In this document: positions 9,834 through 19,160 of the stretch, in pieces | Layout: each line of letters starts with the position of its first letter | How positions within the stretch are numbered: position 1 is the stretch's first letter | Assembly: GCA_900095095.1 (NCBI GenBank) | Contig: FMBT01000304.1 | Location: 310,001 to 374,000, forward strand | Direction of reading: 5' to 3' | Source of the DNA: Fragilariopsis cylindrus CCMP1102 | Lineage: Eukaryota; Bacillariophyta; Bacillariophyceae; Bacillariales; Bacillariaceae | DNA length: 64,000 nt | Translations under genes and position numbers: made by a program | The notes under the pieces: model-generated | Seen by the model: only the letters and a program-made list of their open reading frames with translations | Told to the model about the DNA's origin: nothing | The model's database searches: none

Positions 9834-12536
9834 ATGAAGCTTTCATTTATTTGCGTCATCTTGTTGCTTATGTCCGTCATCACTACCGCTAGGTTATCGG
9901 GCAAAAATAACGGTATGGCACCTATCAACAAAGAATTAAATTATGAAGAAGAAGTAGAAGATTATCTTGATCTTCATTACCACCAGGAATTGGATGGACG
10001 CAATCTTCACCCATTAGTAGATCTTGCAGCAGCGACATGCGAAGCAGCTTGCACTGGAACAGCATTTCACGCAGTGGTAACTGAGACCCAGCCGGTAGCA
10101 TGTGCAAATGCGCTTGAAGAAGCAACTACAACAGGGATCGAATCAGCGTGCTCTACAGCAACGGGACCACTAGCAGCTAATACAAGAGCAACGGCAACAG
10201 CTACCGTAAAAGCGAAAGCAAATGCTACAGCAACCGAAACAGCAACCGCAACTGCCACAGCAACTAAATCAGCAACTGCAACTGCAATAGCACCCAATAA
10301 AGCGGCGGCAGCAGCAACTGTAACTCACACTGAAACAGCGGCCGCATCAGCTACCGCGGGAGGCTCTTTAGCAACCGGATCTTCATCAACGGCTACAGTA
10401 GCAGCAGCAACAGTGACCATAACATCAACTAATGTTAAAGGCAATGTTGAAGGAACTGCAATATCAACAGCAGACAAATCGATGGACGCAGCAGCCGGCG
10501 CAACAGTAACAGTTACAGCACCGATAGCAATTGCAAATGCAACAGCTACAGCAACATCAACGACTGTAGCAGGGGAGGCAACAGCAACAGCAACAGCAAC
10601 AGGGACCATTGCAGCGTGCGCATTAGCGACCGCAACAGTAACCGCACAAAATTCCTTGACAGCTTGTGCAACTGCAACTGCAACGGCAACCTTATCATCA
10701 ACAGGAATGTCAGATACAAAACACACGACAGTGTGCGTAGAAGCACTTGGAACAGTAACAGCAACTTCAATAGTATGCGTCCCAGAAGGGTAAGAAATGT
10801 TGCAGCAATGTGGTGCACCATCTTGTTTGTCTTGTGTCTCAATCTATATTATAGATACTAATTGTTTTCTCCCTCCTTTTTCTGTTCTTACCTATACAAT
10901 GAACAGGTTGGAGCCAAGTGTATCACCAAGTGGTGCACCCAGCTCTTCTCCTAGTTTGGATCCGAGTGGCGCACCCAGTTCAGCACCAAGTTCAATTCCG
11001 AGTGATGTGCCTAGTTTTGTGCCTAGTTCTGCACCAAGTGCTGGTCCAAGTTCCATTCCAAGTCTTACACCAAGTTCTGCACCCAGCTCTTCTCCTAGTT
11101 TGGATCCGAGTGGCGCACCAAGTTCAGCACCAAGTTCAATTCCGAGTGATGTGCCTAGTTTTGTGCCTAGTTCTGCACCAAGTGCTGGTCCAAGTTCCAT
11201 TCCAAGTCTTACACCAAGTTCTGCACCCAGCTCTTCTCCTAGTTTGGATCCGAGTGGCGCACCAAGTTCAGCACCAAGTTCAATTCCGAGTGATGTGCCT
11301 AGTTTTGTGCCTAGTTCTGCACCAAGTGCTGGTCCAAGTTCCATTCCAAGTCTTACACCAAGTTCTGCACCCAGCTCTTCTCCTAGTTTGGATCCGAGTG
11401 GCGCACCAAGTTCAGCACCAAGTTCAATTCCGAGTGATGTGCCTAGTTTTGTACCAAGTTCTGCACCAAGTGCTGGTCCAAGTTCCATTCCAAGTCTTAC
11501 ACCAAGTTCTGCACCCAGCTCTTCTCCTAGTTTGGATCCGAGTGGCGCACCCAGTTCAGCACCAAGTTCAATTCCAAGTGATGTGCCTAGTTTTGTGCCT
11601 AGTTCTGCACCAAGTGCTGGTCCAAGTTCCATTCCAAGTCTTACACCAAGTTCTGCACCTAGCTCTTCTCCTAGTTTGGATCCGAGTGGCGCACCAAGTT
11701 CAGCACCAAGTTCAATTCCGAGTGATGTGCCTAGTTTTGTGCCTAGTTCTGCACCAAGTGCTGGTCCAAGTTCCATTCCAAGTCTTACACCAAGTTCTGC
11801 ACCAAGCTCTACTCCTAGTACTTATCCGAGTAGCGCACCAAGTACCAAGCCCAGTAGCGCACCAAGTACCAAGCCGAGTTCAAAACCAAGTTCAAAACCA
11901 AGTTCACTACCTAGTTCTGCACCCAGCTCTGTTCCCAGTCTCAAGCCAAGTGTTTCACCAAGTGATTGTAGCAAGTACTACGTAACACGCCACATTTCCA
12001 CGGCCTCGGGCCTTGTCTTGGGCGACATTTACAGCTCAGAGAAGGAGGCTTTCGCCAGGTTCGACGAGCTTTACGGCGGGAGTAAGGCGGCGGCGGTGTG
12101 GGACGAGCAGCTCACGGAGCTGAAGTACTACGGCCCGCGGGGGAATCGGCCGGAGGAAATGAAGCAGTGGGCGCTCGAGCGGCTCGGTCTTTGTTTAGAA
12201 CCAAGTGATGTACCAGGCTCTTCTCCTAGTACTGAGGAGCGCGTGTGTGAGGGGTTAACCATATCACTCAACTGCGTTGGCCGGGGCTCTGGTAGCATCA
12301 ACATCCTCGATGCATCGTTCGGCCGCCAGCACGGTCCGGACGTGTGCCCACACTCGGCCACGGCCACCTCTAACCAGGCTTGCCACGAGACGAGATCGAC
12401 CTTAATTGTGCAGGCAGCATGCCAGGGTCAGGCAACATGCTCAATTGACGCGTCCAGGCGTGTCTTCGGCGACCCGTGCAAGGGCATCTACAAGTACTTG
12501 ACAATCAACTACAACTGTGGCACGGTAGGATTATAA
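9834..12536 (+). CDS. Secreted Ala-Thr repeat / PSxPS stalk / SUEL lectin mosaic protein
   Basis: Two exons, 9834-10789 and 10907-12536, joined by a 117-bp GT-AG intron with matching phase; 861 residues. Order: signal peptide (~1-20), short acidic segment, a Cys-containing region (TCEAACTGTAF, ~62 on). Next comes an Ala/Thr dipeptide region at ~105-318 (runs such as TATATATAT). A PSxPS stalk follows at ~320-670, built of near-identical 48-residue units. The tail has an unrecognised module (CSKYYVTRHISTASGLVLGD, ~672-750) and a C-terminal galactose/rhamnose-binding SUEL lectin domain (~766-857: CEGLTISLNC, CQGQATCSIDA, FGDPCKGIYKYLTINYNC). Predicted extracellular or wall-linked, glycan-binding. 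The tail from 11.98 kb is far more GC-rich than the rest, suggesting later acquisition. The Ala-Thr part recalls antifreeze glycoproteins; this is inference. Confidence 0.8.
10938..11801 (+). repeat. Six tandem 144-bp coding repeats (48-residue PSxPS unit)
   Basis: The block cccagctcttctcctag recurs at 144-bp steps (near 10938, 11082, 11226, 11370, 11514, and 11658 with one base changed). Units differ by only a few substitutions (for example accaagttctgc for gcctagttctgc near 11455), so the array was homogenised recently. The unit reads as Ser-Pro-x-Ser steps with conserved SLDPSGAPS, SDVPSFVPS and SAGPSSIPS segments. Confidence 0.95.
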
Positions 12537-13492
12537 TGATGAGAATAGGGTTCCTACAACCCTTGTTATGTTGAATGTTGCTAGTGGAAACAGGAGTTCT
12601 TGGCAAAATGTTTGGTTCAAAATGCACTTGACGATGAGGTCAATTCATTCCTTGTTAAATTATACGCGAACCCAAGTTTTACGCGTAGAAAAATCATAGT
12701 AATCTCATAATTTCACATGCCTACTACTTCCTACTAGGTCCTAACTACTAAATTACAGTGGTGGCAAAAAGACCAATAATTTAGCCTAAGTTAGTTTCTG
12801 GACAATTCGTTCGTGATTCATTCATTCCTTGTTATATATTTTACCAATGTGTAACACAGAAGCAAGCCTCAATCACAGTTTGAGGATTTTGCTTGTTAGG
12901 GTTAGGGTTTATACGTGTCAAACGATGGTATTCCACGATCTGACTCATCATGGAGTCAGGATGGTTTAGTTTAGAATGGAAATTTTTATGCCGACCACAA
13001 CTTTGTTGCATGCTCTTACTGTTGAATTACGATACCGCACTCGTGCTTATCTTGAGTCACTACTTGCTTTGCTACGATATTATAAAGTCCTGGAGAATGG
13101 TCTGTTAGTTGATTGATTATATATTTGTATTGATCTGTTTTTACTCTTTGAAACTAGATTTATAAATAAGTATAAGCTCATTGTACACATTGAAGTAGAT
13201 GTTGCTTTACAATTTCCAATTCAGCAATTCAAATATCACTAACAACTTACTAGTTGTTGTTCCTTTTTATTGCGACGTCGACATTGCAGCTGCATTTCTC
13301 GTATTGCTAACATAACAATATTTCTACTTATAACGGTATTATCCGTTTTCCAACGGTATTATACGACTCAATTGATTAAGAATGACCCATTCGATTAGAT
13401 CCTGGAAACCCAATATAGATTGATTTCCGACACACTCCTATAATAGGTCCAATGGTACATCGGAACTATTATATAAACATACATAGAGATAT
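12537..13492. other. Intergenic; possible remnant of the copia 3' end
   Basis: No gene seen. On the minus strand the sequence directly after the truncated copia frame (about 13020-13450) would be the expected place of its 3' LTR. A purine stretch followed by tgtgtcggaaatc near 13443-13430 is compatible with an LTR start, but no second copy in this window proves it. Two and a half TTAGGG units lie at 12896-12910. Confidence 0.4.
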
Positions 13493-14103
13493 CTATTTTG
13501 TGTTTCGGAGATCTCCCTTCATCTTTAAATACTCATTGTAGTATCGGGATATATCATCATCTGATAATTCCATTATAGAATTCCGGTGCGTCCCAAACAA
13601 GGATCCTTGTAAAGGTTTAGTTAAATAGTCAGAGACCATTCCCTTCGTTGGACAATAGACAACACGTACATCACCATTCTTGATTTTGCTTGTCACATAA
13701 AAGTATCGAATGTTGATATGTCGTGTTCTCTTGGTGCTTGACTGTTTGCCATTCTTTTCTAATTGAATGGTACTTGTATTGTCCTGTAGAATAACAGTTT
13801 CATGCATGAACTTAGATAGCGCAGAATCTTTCGACACCGTCTTCATTTGTTCACCCATGAACAATTGGATCCACACGACAAAGTTCATTGCGTCTTGGAC
13901 ACCAACTAGTTCAGTCTCAGTCGAGCTTTTCGTGTTTATCTTTTGTTTCGATGACATGGACATAAGCGCTCCTTGCCCGAGCGATAGGACTGCCCCGGTA
14001 TGACTTCTCATGTTGTTGTGTATGGCAAATGATGCATCAACGGACCATGTTAGTACTCCACTGCCATCCCATCCTAGGATCAGAGGCATATAGATTGTAC
14101 CCC
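13493..14103 (-). mobile_element. Truncated Ty1/copia element, RNase H end only
   Basis: A 198-residue frame (13493-14089) matches the C-terminal RNase H part of diatom copia polyproteins. Segments seen are WSVDASFAIHNNMRSHTG, SSKQKINTKSSTETELVGV, VILQDNTSTIQLEKNG, TKRTRHINIRYFYVT and YCPTKGMVSDYLTKPLQG. Homology can be followed a few codons upstream (GTIY) to about 14103, where it stops abruptly and an ice-binding-protein stalk begins on the opposite strand. RT, integrase and Gag are missing, so this is a 5'-truncated relic, from a different lineage than the complete element at 32.8 kb. Confidence 0.85.
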
Positions 14104-15092
14104 GTAAATATTGTGGTTCCTAGTGGTTTGCCTAGTTTTGGGCCAAGTCTTACACCAAGTGCTGTTCCAAGTTCTTTACCAAGTCTTATACCAAGTGGTG
14201 TTCCCAGCTCTTCTCCTAGCTTTGATCCGAGTGGCGCACCAAGTTCCATCCCAAGTGAGGTTCCTAGTGGTTTGCCTAGTTTTGGGCCAAGTCTTACACC
14301 AAGTGCTGTTCCAAGTTCTTTACCAAGTCTTACACCAAGTGGTGTTCCCAGCTCTTCTCCTAGCTTTGATCCGAGTGGCGCACCAAGTTCCATCCCAAGT
14401 GATGTAGCATCTAATGCACCCAGTTCTTCACCCAGTTTAGAGTGGGTCTTGCACGAGATGTGTGGAAACTTTGCTGTCCATGCTCCAACTACTGTCACTT
14501 TCGCTTGTGTAAAAAGCACAATTCAAGATGGAGATGTGGGCGTCTATCCCGGTACTTCCATTACTGGGTCTCATCTGTTTGTGAATGGGGGGGGGGGGGC
14601 ATAGTGTTGAATTCTCCTGCTTTCGCCGATCACGTTGTTGATTCTCACGCTTCTGCAATGGAAGGCAACTATGGCACTAGTGAAACGGCCATTGAGATCG
14701 AGATCGGAGGCATGACTTTCCTCCCAGGAATCTACCTTTCAGGCAGTGCCATCAACTTCGCTCATAGCAATGTGGTCACTCTCGATGGTAACAACGAAGC
14801 TAACCCCGAGTTTACCTTCATTGCTGGCAGCACTCTGGTTACTGCTGCGGACACCAATTTTGACCTGAAGAACGGTGCCAAAGCGGAGAACGTTGCCTGG
14901 GTTCTCGGTACTGCCGCCACCCTTGGGGCCCGCAGTCATGTTCCTGGCTCCATTATGGCTGGAACTGCCATCACCTTTGGTACCAATTCGAAATTGTATG
15001 GCTGTGCACTCGCTCAATCTGCCGTGACCTTTGGGAGCGGAGGATCTGTTGCGATCGATCATTATGAAGATGATGCCCTAATTACCGTCTAG
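14104..15092 (+). pseudogene. DUF3494 ice-binding protein with PSxPS stalk, 5'-truncated and frame-broken
   Basis: The stalk (14105-14435) has two ~130-bp repeats of PSGLPSFGPSLTPSAVPS type. It leads into a DUF3494 ice-binding domain: CGNFAVHAPTTVTFACVKS, DGDVGVYPGTSITG, then after a frame change IEIGGMTFLPGIYLSGSAI, EFTFIAGSTLVTAADTNF, NVAWVLGTAATLGARSH, GSIMAGTAITFGTNSKLYG and CALAQSAVTFGSGGSVAIDH. The family folds as a beta-helix that binds ice crystals outside the cell. Two faults are visible. No signal peptide or start lies in frame, because sequence upstream of 14104 is a copia fragment on the other strand. The frame also shifts by one base at a run of 13 G (14587-14599). The first may be a real truncation; the second could be a sequencing error. 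Related stalk and GC-rich head link it to the gene at 9834. Confidence 0.85.
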
Positions 15093-16224
15093 AAGAAGTA
15101 GTACAACTGTTGTCGTTAAAAAAAAAGATGAAAGATTTACAAGTACTAACCAACACACCTCAAACGCACACAACACACAAATACACACACACACACACAC
15201 ACACACACAAAACAAAACAAAACAAATCCCGGTAAAAGACACCGTTTTATAATAGCAGTATAAGTTTATAAATATATATATTACAATATTTTCTGACCTA
15301 TTTTTCTATTTGTACAGAGTATATCAGAAGAAGAATATTCTTATTTCTTCACATTCTTTTTTTCTTCACGTTCCACGATTTGTTGTAGTCAAATCGAATC
15401 GAATCGAAGCGAATCGAATCAAGTCCCTCATGGAAAAAAAAGTATATATAACGTACACTCTCTTATGATAAGAGACGAAGTGTAAGACGACGAGTGATAT
15501 ATATATTATCATACCGTTGTACTATATCATTTATTTCTTCTAAACAAAACAAAACAAATGTCTTCCACAAACATACCATACCGATTCCTTCACGTTCACA
15601 TTCACGTTCACATTCACGTTCATATTCACCAACACCACTCTCAACAAATCTTCTTCTTCTTTTTCTTGTATTATGTTTAATTCTGTTACTGTAGGTTCAT
15701 TTTCAGTTTCAGTTTCAATTTATTCCTTATCATTATCATTATTCATTATCATTATTCTTTATTATCAGTTTCCGTTTCATCTTTATATAAACAATCCATT
15801 AAACTGTTTGTTAATTCAACTTTATTTAAATTTTTACCACGGATCATTCAAACAACCCTTTCCCCTCCCCCCTCGTTGGTAGTCGCGTTCTCGTAATACT
15901 GGAGTCTCTCGAAAATATCACTCAAAATCCAACAGAACCTCCAGTAAATAGGAAAGAAAATGAGAATGGGATTGGAACCACACGGACGATCGAAAGGGGG
16001 AAACTTCCTACTTGAAGGCGATCCAAAACAACATTGACGTTGAAACAGGTTGGAATGATCCGTTACGAGTACCTATTTCTATAGAATGTATGTTTCTTAT
16101 TAATTTTGTTTCCTTATTTTACCTTTTCATATACATCATGCCTAAGTTGTGAACCTTTGGTTCTTATACATTTTGTGTTATTTCCTTTTTACACTACTGT
16201 TCTTTGTTGATAATGACGAAGCAC
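15093..16224. other. Intergenic region with microsatellites
   Basis: No gene seen. It holds a (CA)n tract near 15184-15208 followed by aacaaa units, an aatcg-rich stretch near 15390-15420 and a 12-bp ttcacgttcaca repeat at 15588-15628. The ggtagtcgcgttctcgta motif shared with 8579 is at about 15878. Open frames here lack domains. Confidence 0.6.
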
Positions 16225-16830
16225 TTAGAACAATCTTCTTTCATTATCATTGCTTGGTGTGATTTCTATCATAATAATACTAACTGCAATAACTATAACA
16301 ATAAAGAATACACCCATCGCAATAAGACAATATTTCGAATTACGGCAACCACCATTAGCAAGATCTACCGTACTATATTTAAAACGTGGTTCTTCTTCAT
16401 CATTATTATCGTCATCGCCATTGTCATAATTGTAATTATCAATTGGATCATCATTCCCCACATCACTCACATCATCATCATCATCATCATCATCATCGTT
16501 GTCGTAGTGATCATGGTCTTCGTAACTCCTCGTACCGGCAGTAGAAGTAATAGTATTGGTAGAAGTACGTGGCGGAGGTCTACTTATTTTCTTATCATTG
16601 TTCGATATCTCATTTTCAGCTGATGATGTTACCGATGTACGTGTCATACTACTAGATCTTGTACTACCAGACCGTTGTTGTTGTTGTTGCTGTCGTTGCT
16701 GTCGTTGCTGTCGTTGCTGTCGTTGCTGTTGTGACTCTTGAGTATCGATATGATATTTTTCCGGTTTCAGTTTTCTCTTCTTCTTCTTCCGTAGTCCGTC
16801 AATACAATTGTGTTCTTTTCTGTATGTAAC
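16225..16830 (-). CDS. C-terminal exon of an acidic protein with one membrane segment
   Basis: The frame is open from a TGA near 16839 to the stop at 16225. It reads basic (LRKKKKRKLKPEKYHIDT), Gln/Arg repeats (QQRQQRQQR), SGSTRSSS, an acidic run near DDDDDDDDD, then PRFKYSTVDLANGGCRNSKYC and a single C-terminal membrane helix (LIAMGVFFIVIVIAVSIIMI). The first ATG is at 16647, but the open frame and similar low-complexity style continue upstream. It is therefore probably a downstream exon of the gene at 17284-18690, whose frame ends at a good donor (exon end 17293). The exact acceptor is unresolved. A tail-anchored protein is inferred. Confidence 0.5.
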   Translation of the reverse strand, partial: VTYRKEHNCIDGLRKKKKRKLKPEKYHIDTQESQQQRQQRQQRQQRQQQQQQRSGSTRSSSMTRTSVTSSAENEISNNDKKISRPPPRTSTNTITSTAGTRSYEDHDHYDNDDDDDDDDDVSDVGNDDPIDNYNYDNGDDDNNDEEEPRFKYSTVDLANGGCRNSKYCLIAMGVFFIVIVIAVSIIMIEITPSNDNERRLF

Positions 16831-16837
16831 TGTTTTT

Positions 16838-16990
16838 CATAATGTGTGATACAGCAACACTTCTCACTTCAGTGGAACACTTCTCTTTTCAAAATGTGTT
16901 CTCATTCAATCAAGTCATGTCGTCCGAAGTCCTGTCAGACGCAGACGTACGTGATATTACATTCGTGCCAACATATCAAGCGTTAAACCT
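16838..16990 (+). repeat. Dispersed repeat, copy 2 (inverted relative to 8.64-8.80 kb)
   Basis: Shares ordered blocks with the minus strand of 8640-8800 (tgtgtgatac, cacttctcacttcagtg, gtgttctcatt, gatattacattcgtgccaaca). It lies in the likely intron between the exons at 16225-16830 and 17293 upward. Confidence 0.65.
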
Positions 16991-17283
16991 TTTTACTGCA
17001 CTAACTTACTGTACTGTAGAATTTCAATTTACCTTTATAGTTTTTATACAACACCACAATTTATCAACGTATAAATTTCATTTCAATTTTCATCAAAACT
17101 CTCGTTGTTACGTTATGTGGATTGTCTTCTCTCTATGATGGTCATAACACATTATAAGCAATACTTTAAGACCTATAATGATGTAGCTATTACTTTAGAA
17201 CAAATATTATCCATTTTTAAAGATCTTAAAGTAGGTGCAATTGCAATTGCAATTGCAGCTGCATTTATTTATCTATATTAAGC

Positions 17284-18690
17284 CTACCTTACTTTCACGT
17301 AATGTTTGTGTTTATGTGTATTTTTCTGTTCGGCATTGTCATTGTCATGTTCCTCTTCATGATTCTTCTTTTTATGAATGCCAAACAGTCTCTTTGTAGA
17401 GATAGACGAGAACCATTTTCTTTTGTTCTTTTTCTTCTTCTTGTTATTTTTACTACTATTACTCTCGCTGTTGCCATTATTATTATTATTATTATTATTA
17501 TCAGTGAACATTTCAATTATTTCATCGGTATCATCGTCATAGTCATAGTCTATTTCTGTACTACTGTTGTTGTTGGTGGTGGTGTTGTCCTCACTCTTTG
17601 TATTAATCATAGTAGTAGTAGATCGTGTGGATACTTTCATTCCGAATGGTTTTGCTATTACTACCGATTTTTTTTCTGGTAGTAATGATGATGATGATGA
17701 TGGTGGTGTTGGTGATGGTGTTGGTGAGACTGTAACACTTCTATCATTTGTTGACGTAATCCGTTTTCCATACGGATATACAAAGCTTGATGGTGGAACA
17801 AATGCATCAGTAGTCGGAGAAATCTTTCTCCATTCTGTTGGAGAAATCTTTCTCCATTCTGATGTAGTTGTATCATATTGTTCATGTCTTAGAATCATAC
17901 CAGCCATATCAAAAGAAGACGAAGACTGTGATTGTGCTTTTGCTTGTGGTGTCGTCGTCATCAATGACTTTGTTGACCGTAGTGTGTGGTTGGTTTTGTC
18001 CATTTTACTGGCGTTGTTATCCTCGTGCGGCGGTAGTGATTCTTCCACTACTTTCGGTACTGATGATGACAAAGGGGTGGTGGTTTTGAATAATGATCGT
18101 CCTTCTTGATTTTGACCTCGTCGTCCTCCTCGTACACTATTCTTCTTGGGACTATTATTAGGACTGCTTTTAGTACTAGTAGTTCTATTGATTTCATCAC
18201 TACTGCGCCTTTCAAAAATCGTTGTGGATGTAACTGGATCATCTATATCCTCCATTTTTATTCCTTCATCAGGATTCGAAACATTGCTCTCATTCTCAAT
18301 CTCATCATCCTCGATTATCGGTTTAATAGGTACGACACGATGAGTAGACTTGCTCTTCGTCTTCTTCTGCTGCTTCCTACTATTCTTGCTTTTATTATTA
18401 TCCGATAATGTTGTCGTTGTCTTGGTTTTGTGGCTTCTACCAGTACCAGTACTAGTCCTCTCGATTGTCGTCTTTTTCTTCTTGCTGCTGCACTTTTTCT
18501 TCTTTTTCCTGCCTGACAGTTTCAGTTTCGGTATAGTGATATGTGATACAAGATCATCTTCAATAGTAGCAAACTCCTTGTAGTTGATTACTAAAAATTC
18601 ATCATCCAATGGTGATACAGTCTGTACATCAATTGATGTAGTAACTTGAGATACGTCATCTTCAAATACATTATATGCATCATGATCCAT
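17284..18690 (-). CDS. Disordered Lys/Ser/Thr-rich protein, function unknown
   Basis: 468-residue frame with ATG at 18690. The N-terminus looks ordered (MDHDAYNVFEDD, DEFLVINYKEFATIEDD, HITIPKLKLSG). It continues as Lys-rich tracts, Ser/Thr linkers, a direct 8-residue duplication EWRKISPT, a short ordered piece (FVPPSSFVYPYGKRI) and an Asn run, then KRKWFSSISTKRLFGIHKKK. A donor (gtaagg) lies just inside the 3' end, so the last codons may be intronic and the protein may continue into 16225-16830. The frame immediately upstream also reads plausibly (NRKNDAHRILI before the ATG), hinting that the ORF at 18693-19160 is the true N-terminus after a one-base break. No family recognised. Confidence 0.5.
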   Translation of the reverse strand: MDHDAYNVFEDDVSQVTTSIDVQTVSPLDDEFLVINYKEFATIEDDLVSHITIPKLKLSGRKKKKKCSSKKKKTTIERTSTGTGRSHKTKTTTTLSDNNKSKNSRKQQKKTKSKSTHRVVPIKPIIEDDEIENESNVSNPDEGIKMEDIDDPVTSTTIFERRSSDEINRTTSTKSSPNNSPKKNSVRGGRRGQNQEGRSLFKTTTPLSSSVPKVVEESLPPHEDNNASKMDKTNHTLRSTKSLMTTTPQAKAQSQSSSSFDMAGMILRHEQYDTTTSEWRKISPTEWRKISPTTDAFVPPSSFVYPYGKRITSTNDRSVTVSPTPSPTPPSSSSSLLPEKKSVVIAKPFGMKVSTRSTTTMINTKSEDNTTTNNNSSTEIDYDYDDDTDEIIEMFTDNNNNNNNNGNSESNSSKNNKKKKKNKRKWFSSISTKRLFGIHKKKNHEEEHDNDNAEQKNTHKHKHYVKVR

Positions 18691-18692
18691 TA

Positions 18693-19160
18693 TTAATATT
18701 CTGTGTGCATCATTCTTCCTATTCTTTTTCTTTTTTTATGCTGCTTCTGCTTGTTTCGTTCCAGCAAACGAGGATGTAGTTGTTCACCAGCATTATTGCT
18801 TTTGGTTTTGTTGTTGTTGTTGTTGTTGTTTTTCATTGCTGTTGCTCCCACTGCTTTTTGTTCTACTTCTGCGTCCTCCTTTCTGCTCTTGCGATTATTT
18901 CGTTGTGATGTCTTGTCACTCAGTGACGATGATGACGATGTCGCCGTTGTACGACCACATTCAGCTGATGCAGCAGCTGCGGCTGCTGTTAACAAAATCT
19001 TCTTCTTCTTCAGGAATAAAAGATCATCATCGTCATCATCATTATCCTCTACTGATGATGAGTCTGAAACCGAGTTGGAATCAGAATCATCTTCTGAATC
19101 AGATTCTGATTCTATTGGTGGTTGTATCAGTCCATCTTTAAATAAAGTATGAATATTCAT
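18693..19160 (-). CDS. Acidic/basic low-complexity N-terminal ORF, probably same gene as the next
   Basis: ATG at 19160 (MNIHTLFKDGLIQPPIES), then an acidic Ser/Asp stretch, KKKKILLTAAAAAASAECG, Ser and Asn runs and a Lys-rich end. It stops two bases before the ATG of the 468-residue ORF, in a different frame. Such packing of two independent genes would be odd in a nuclear genome. A run of seven A followed by five A at about 18725-18738 is the obvious site for a one-base frame change. I favour one gene spanning 19160 to 17293 and perhaps on to 16225. Confidence 0.45.
   Translation of the reverse strand: MNIHTLFKDGLIQPPIESESDSEDDSDSNSVSDSSSVEDNDDDDDDLLFLKKKKILLTAAAAAASAECGRTTATSSSSSLSDKTSQRNNRKSRKEDAEVEQKAVGATAMKNNNNNNNKTKSNNAGEQLHPRLLERNKQKQHKKRKRIGRMMHTEY

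Noticed and set aside
10892-11776. Long antisense frame (294 codons) over the PSxPS repeats, and a second one in the + frame
   Set aside because: These are shadows produced by a 144-bp repeat whose length is a multiple of three; composition is purely repetitive and the sense frame has signal peptide, intron and lectin.
12896-12910. Interstitial telomere repeat
   Set aside because: Only about two and a half TTAGGG units; too short to distinguish from chance.
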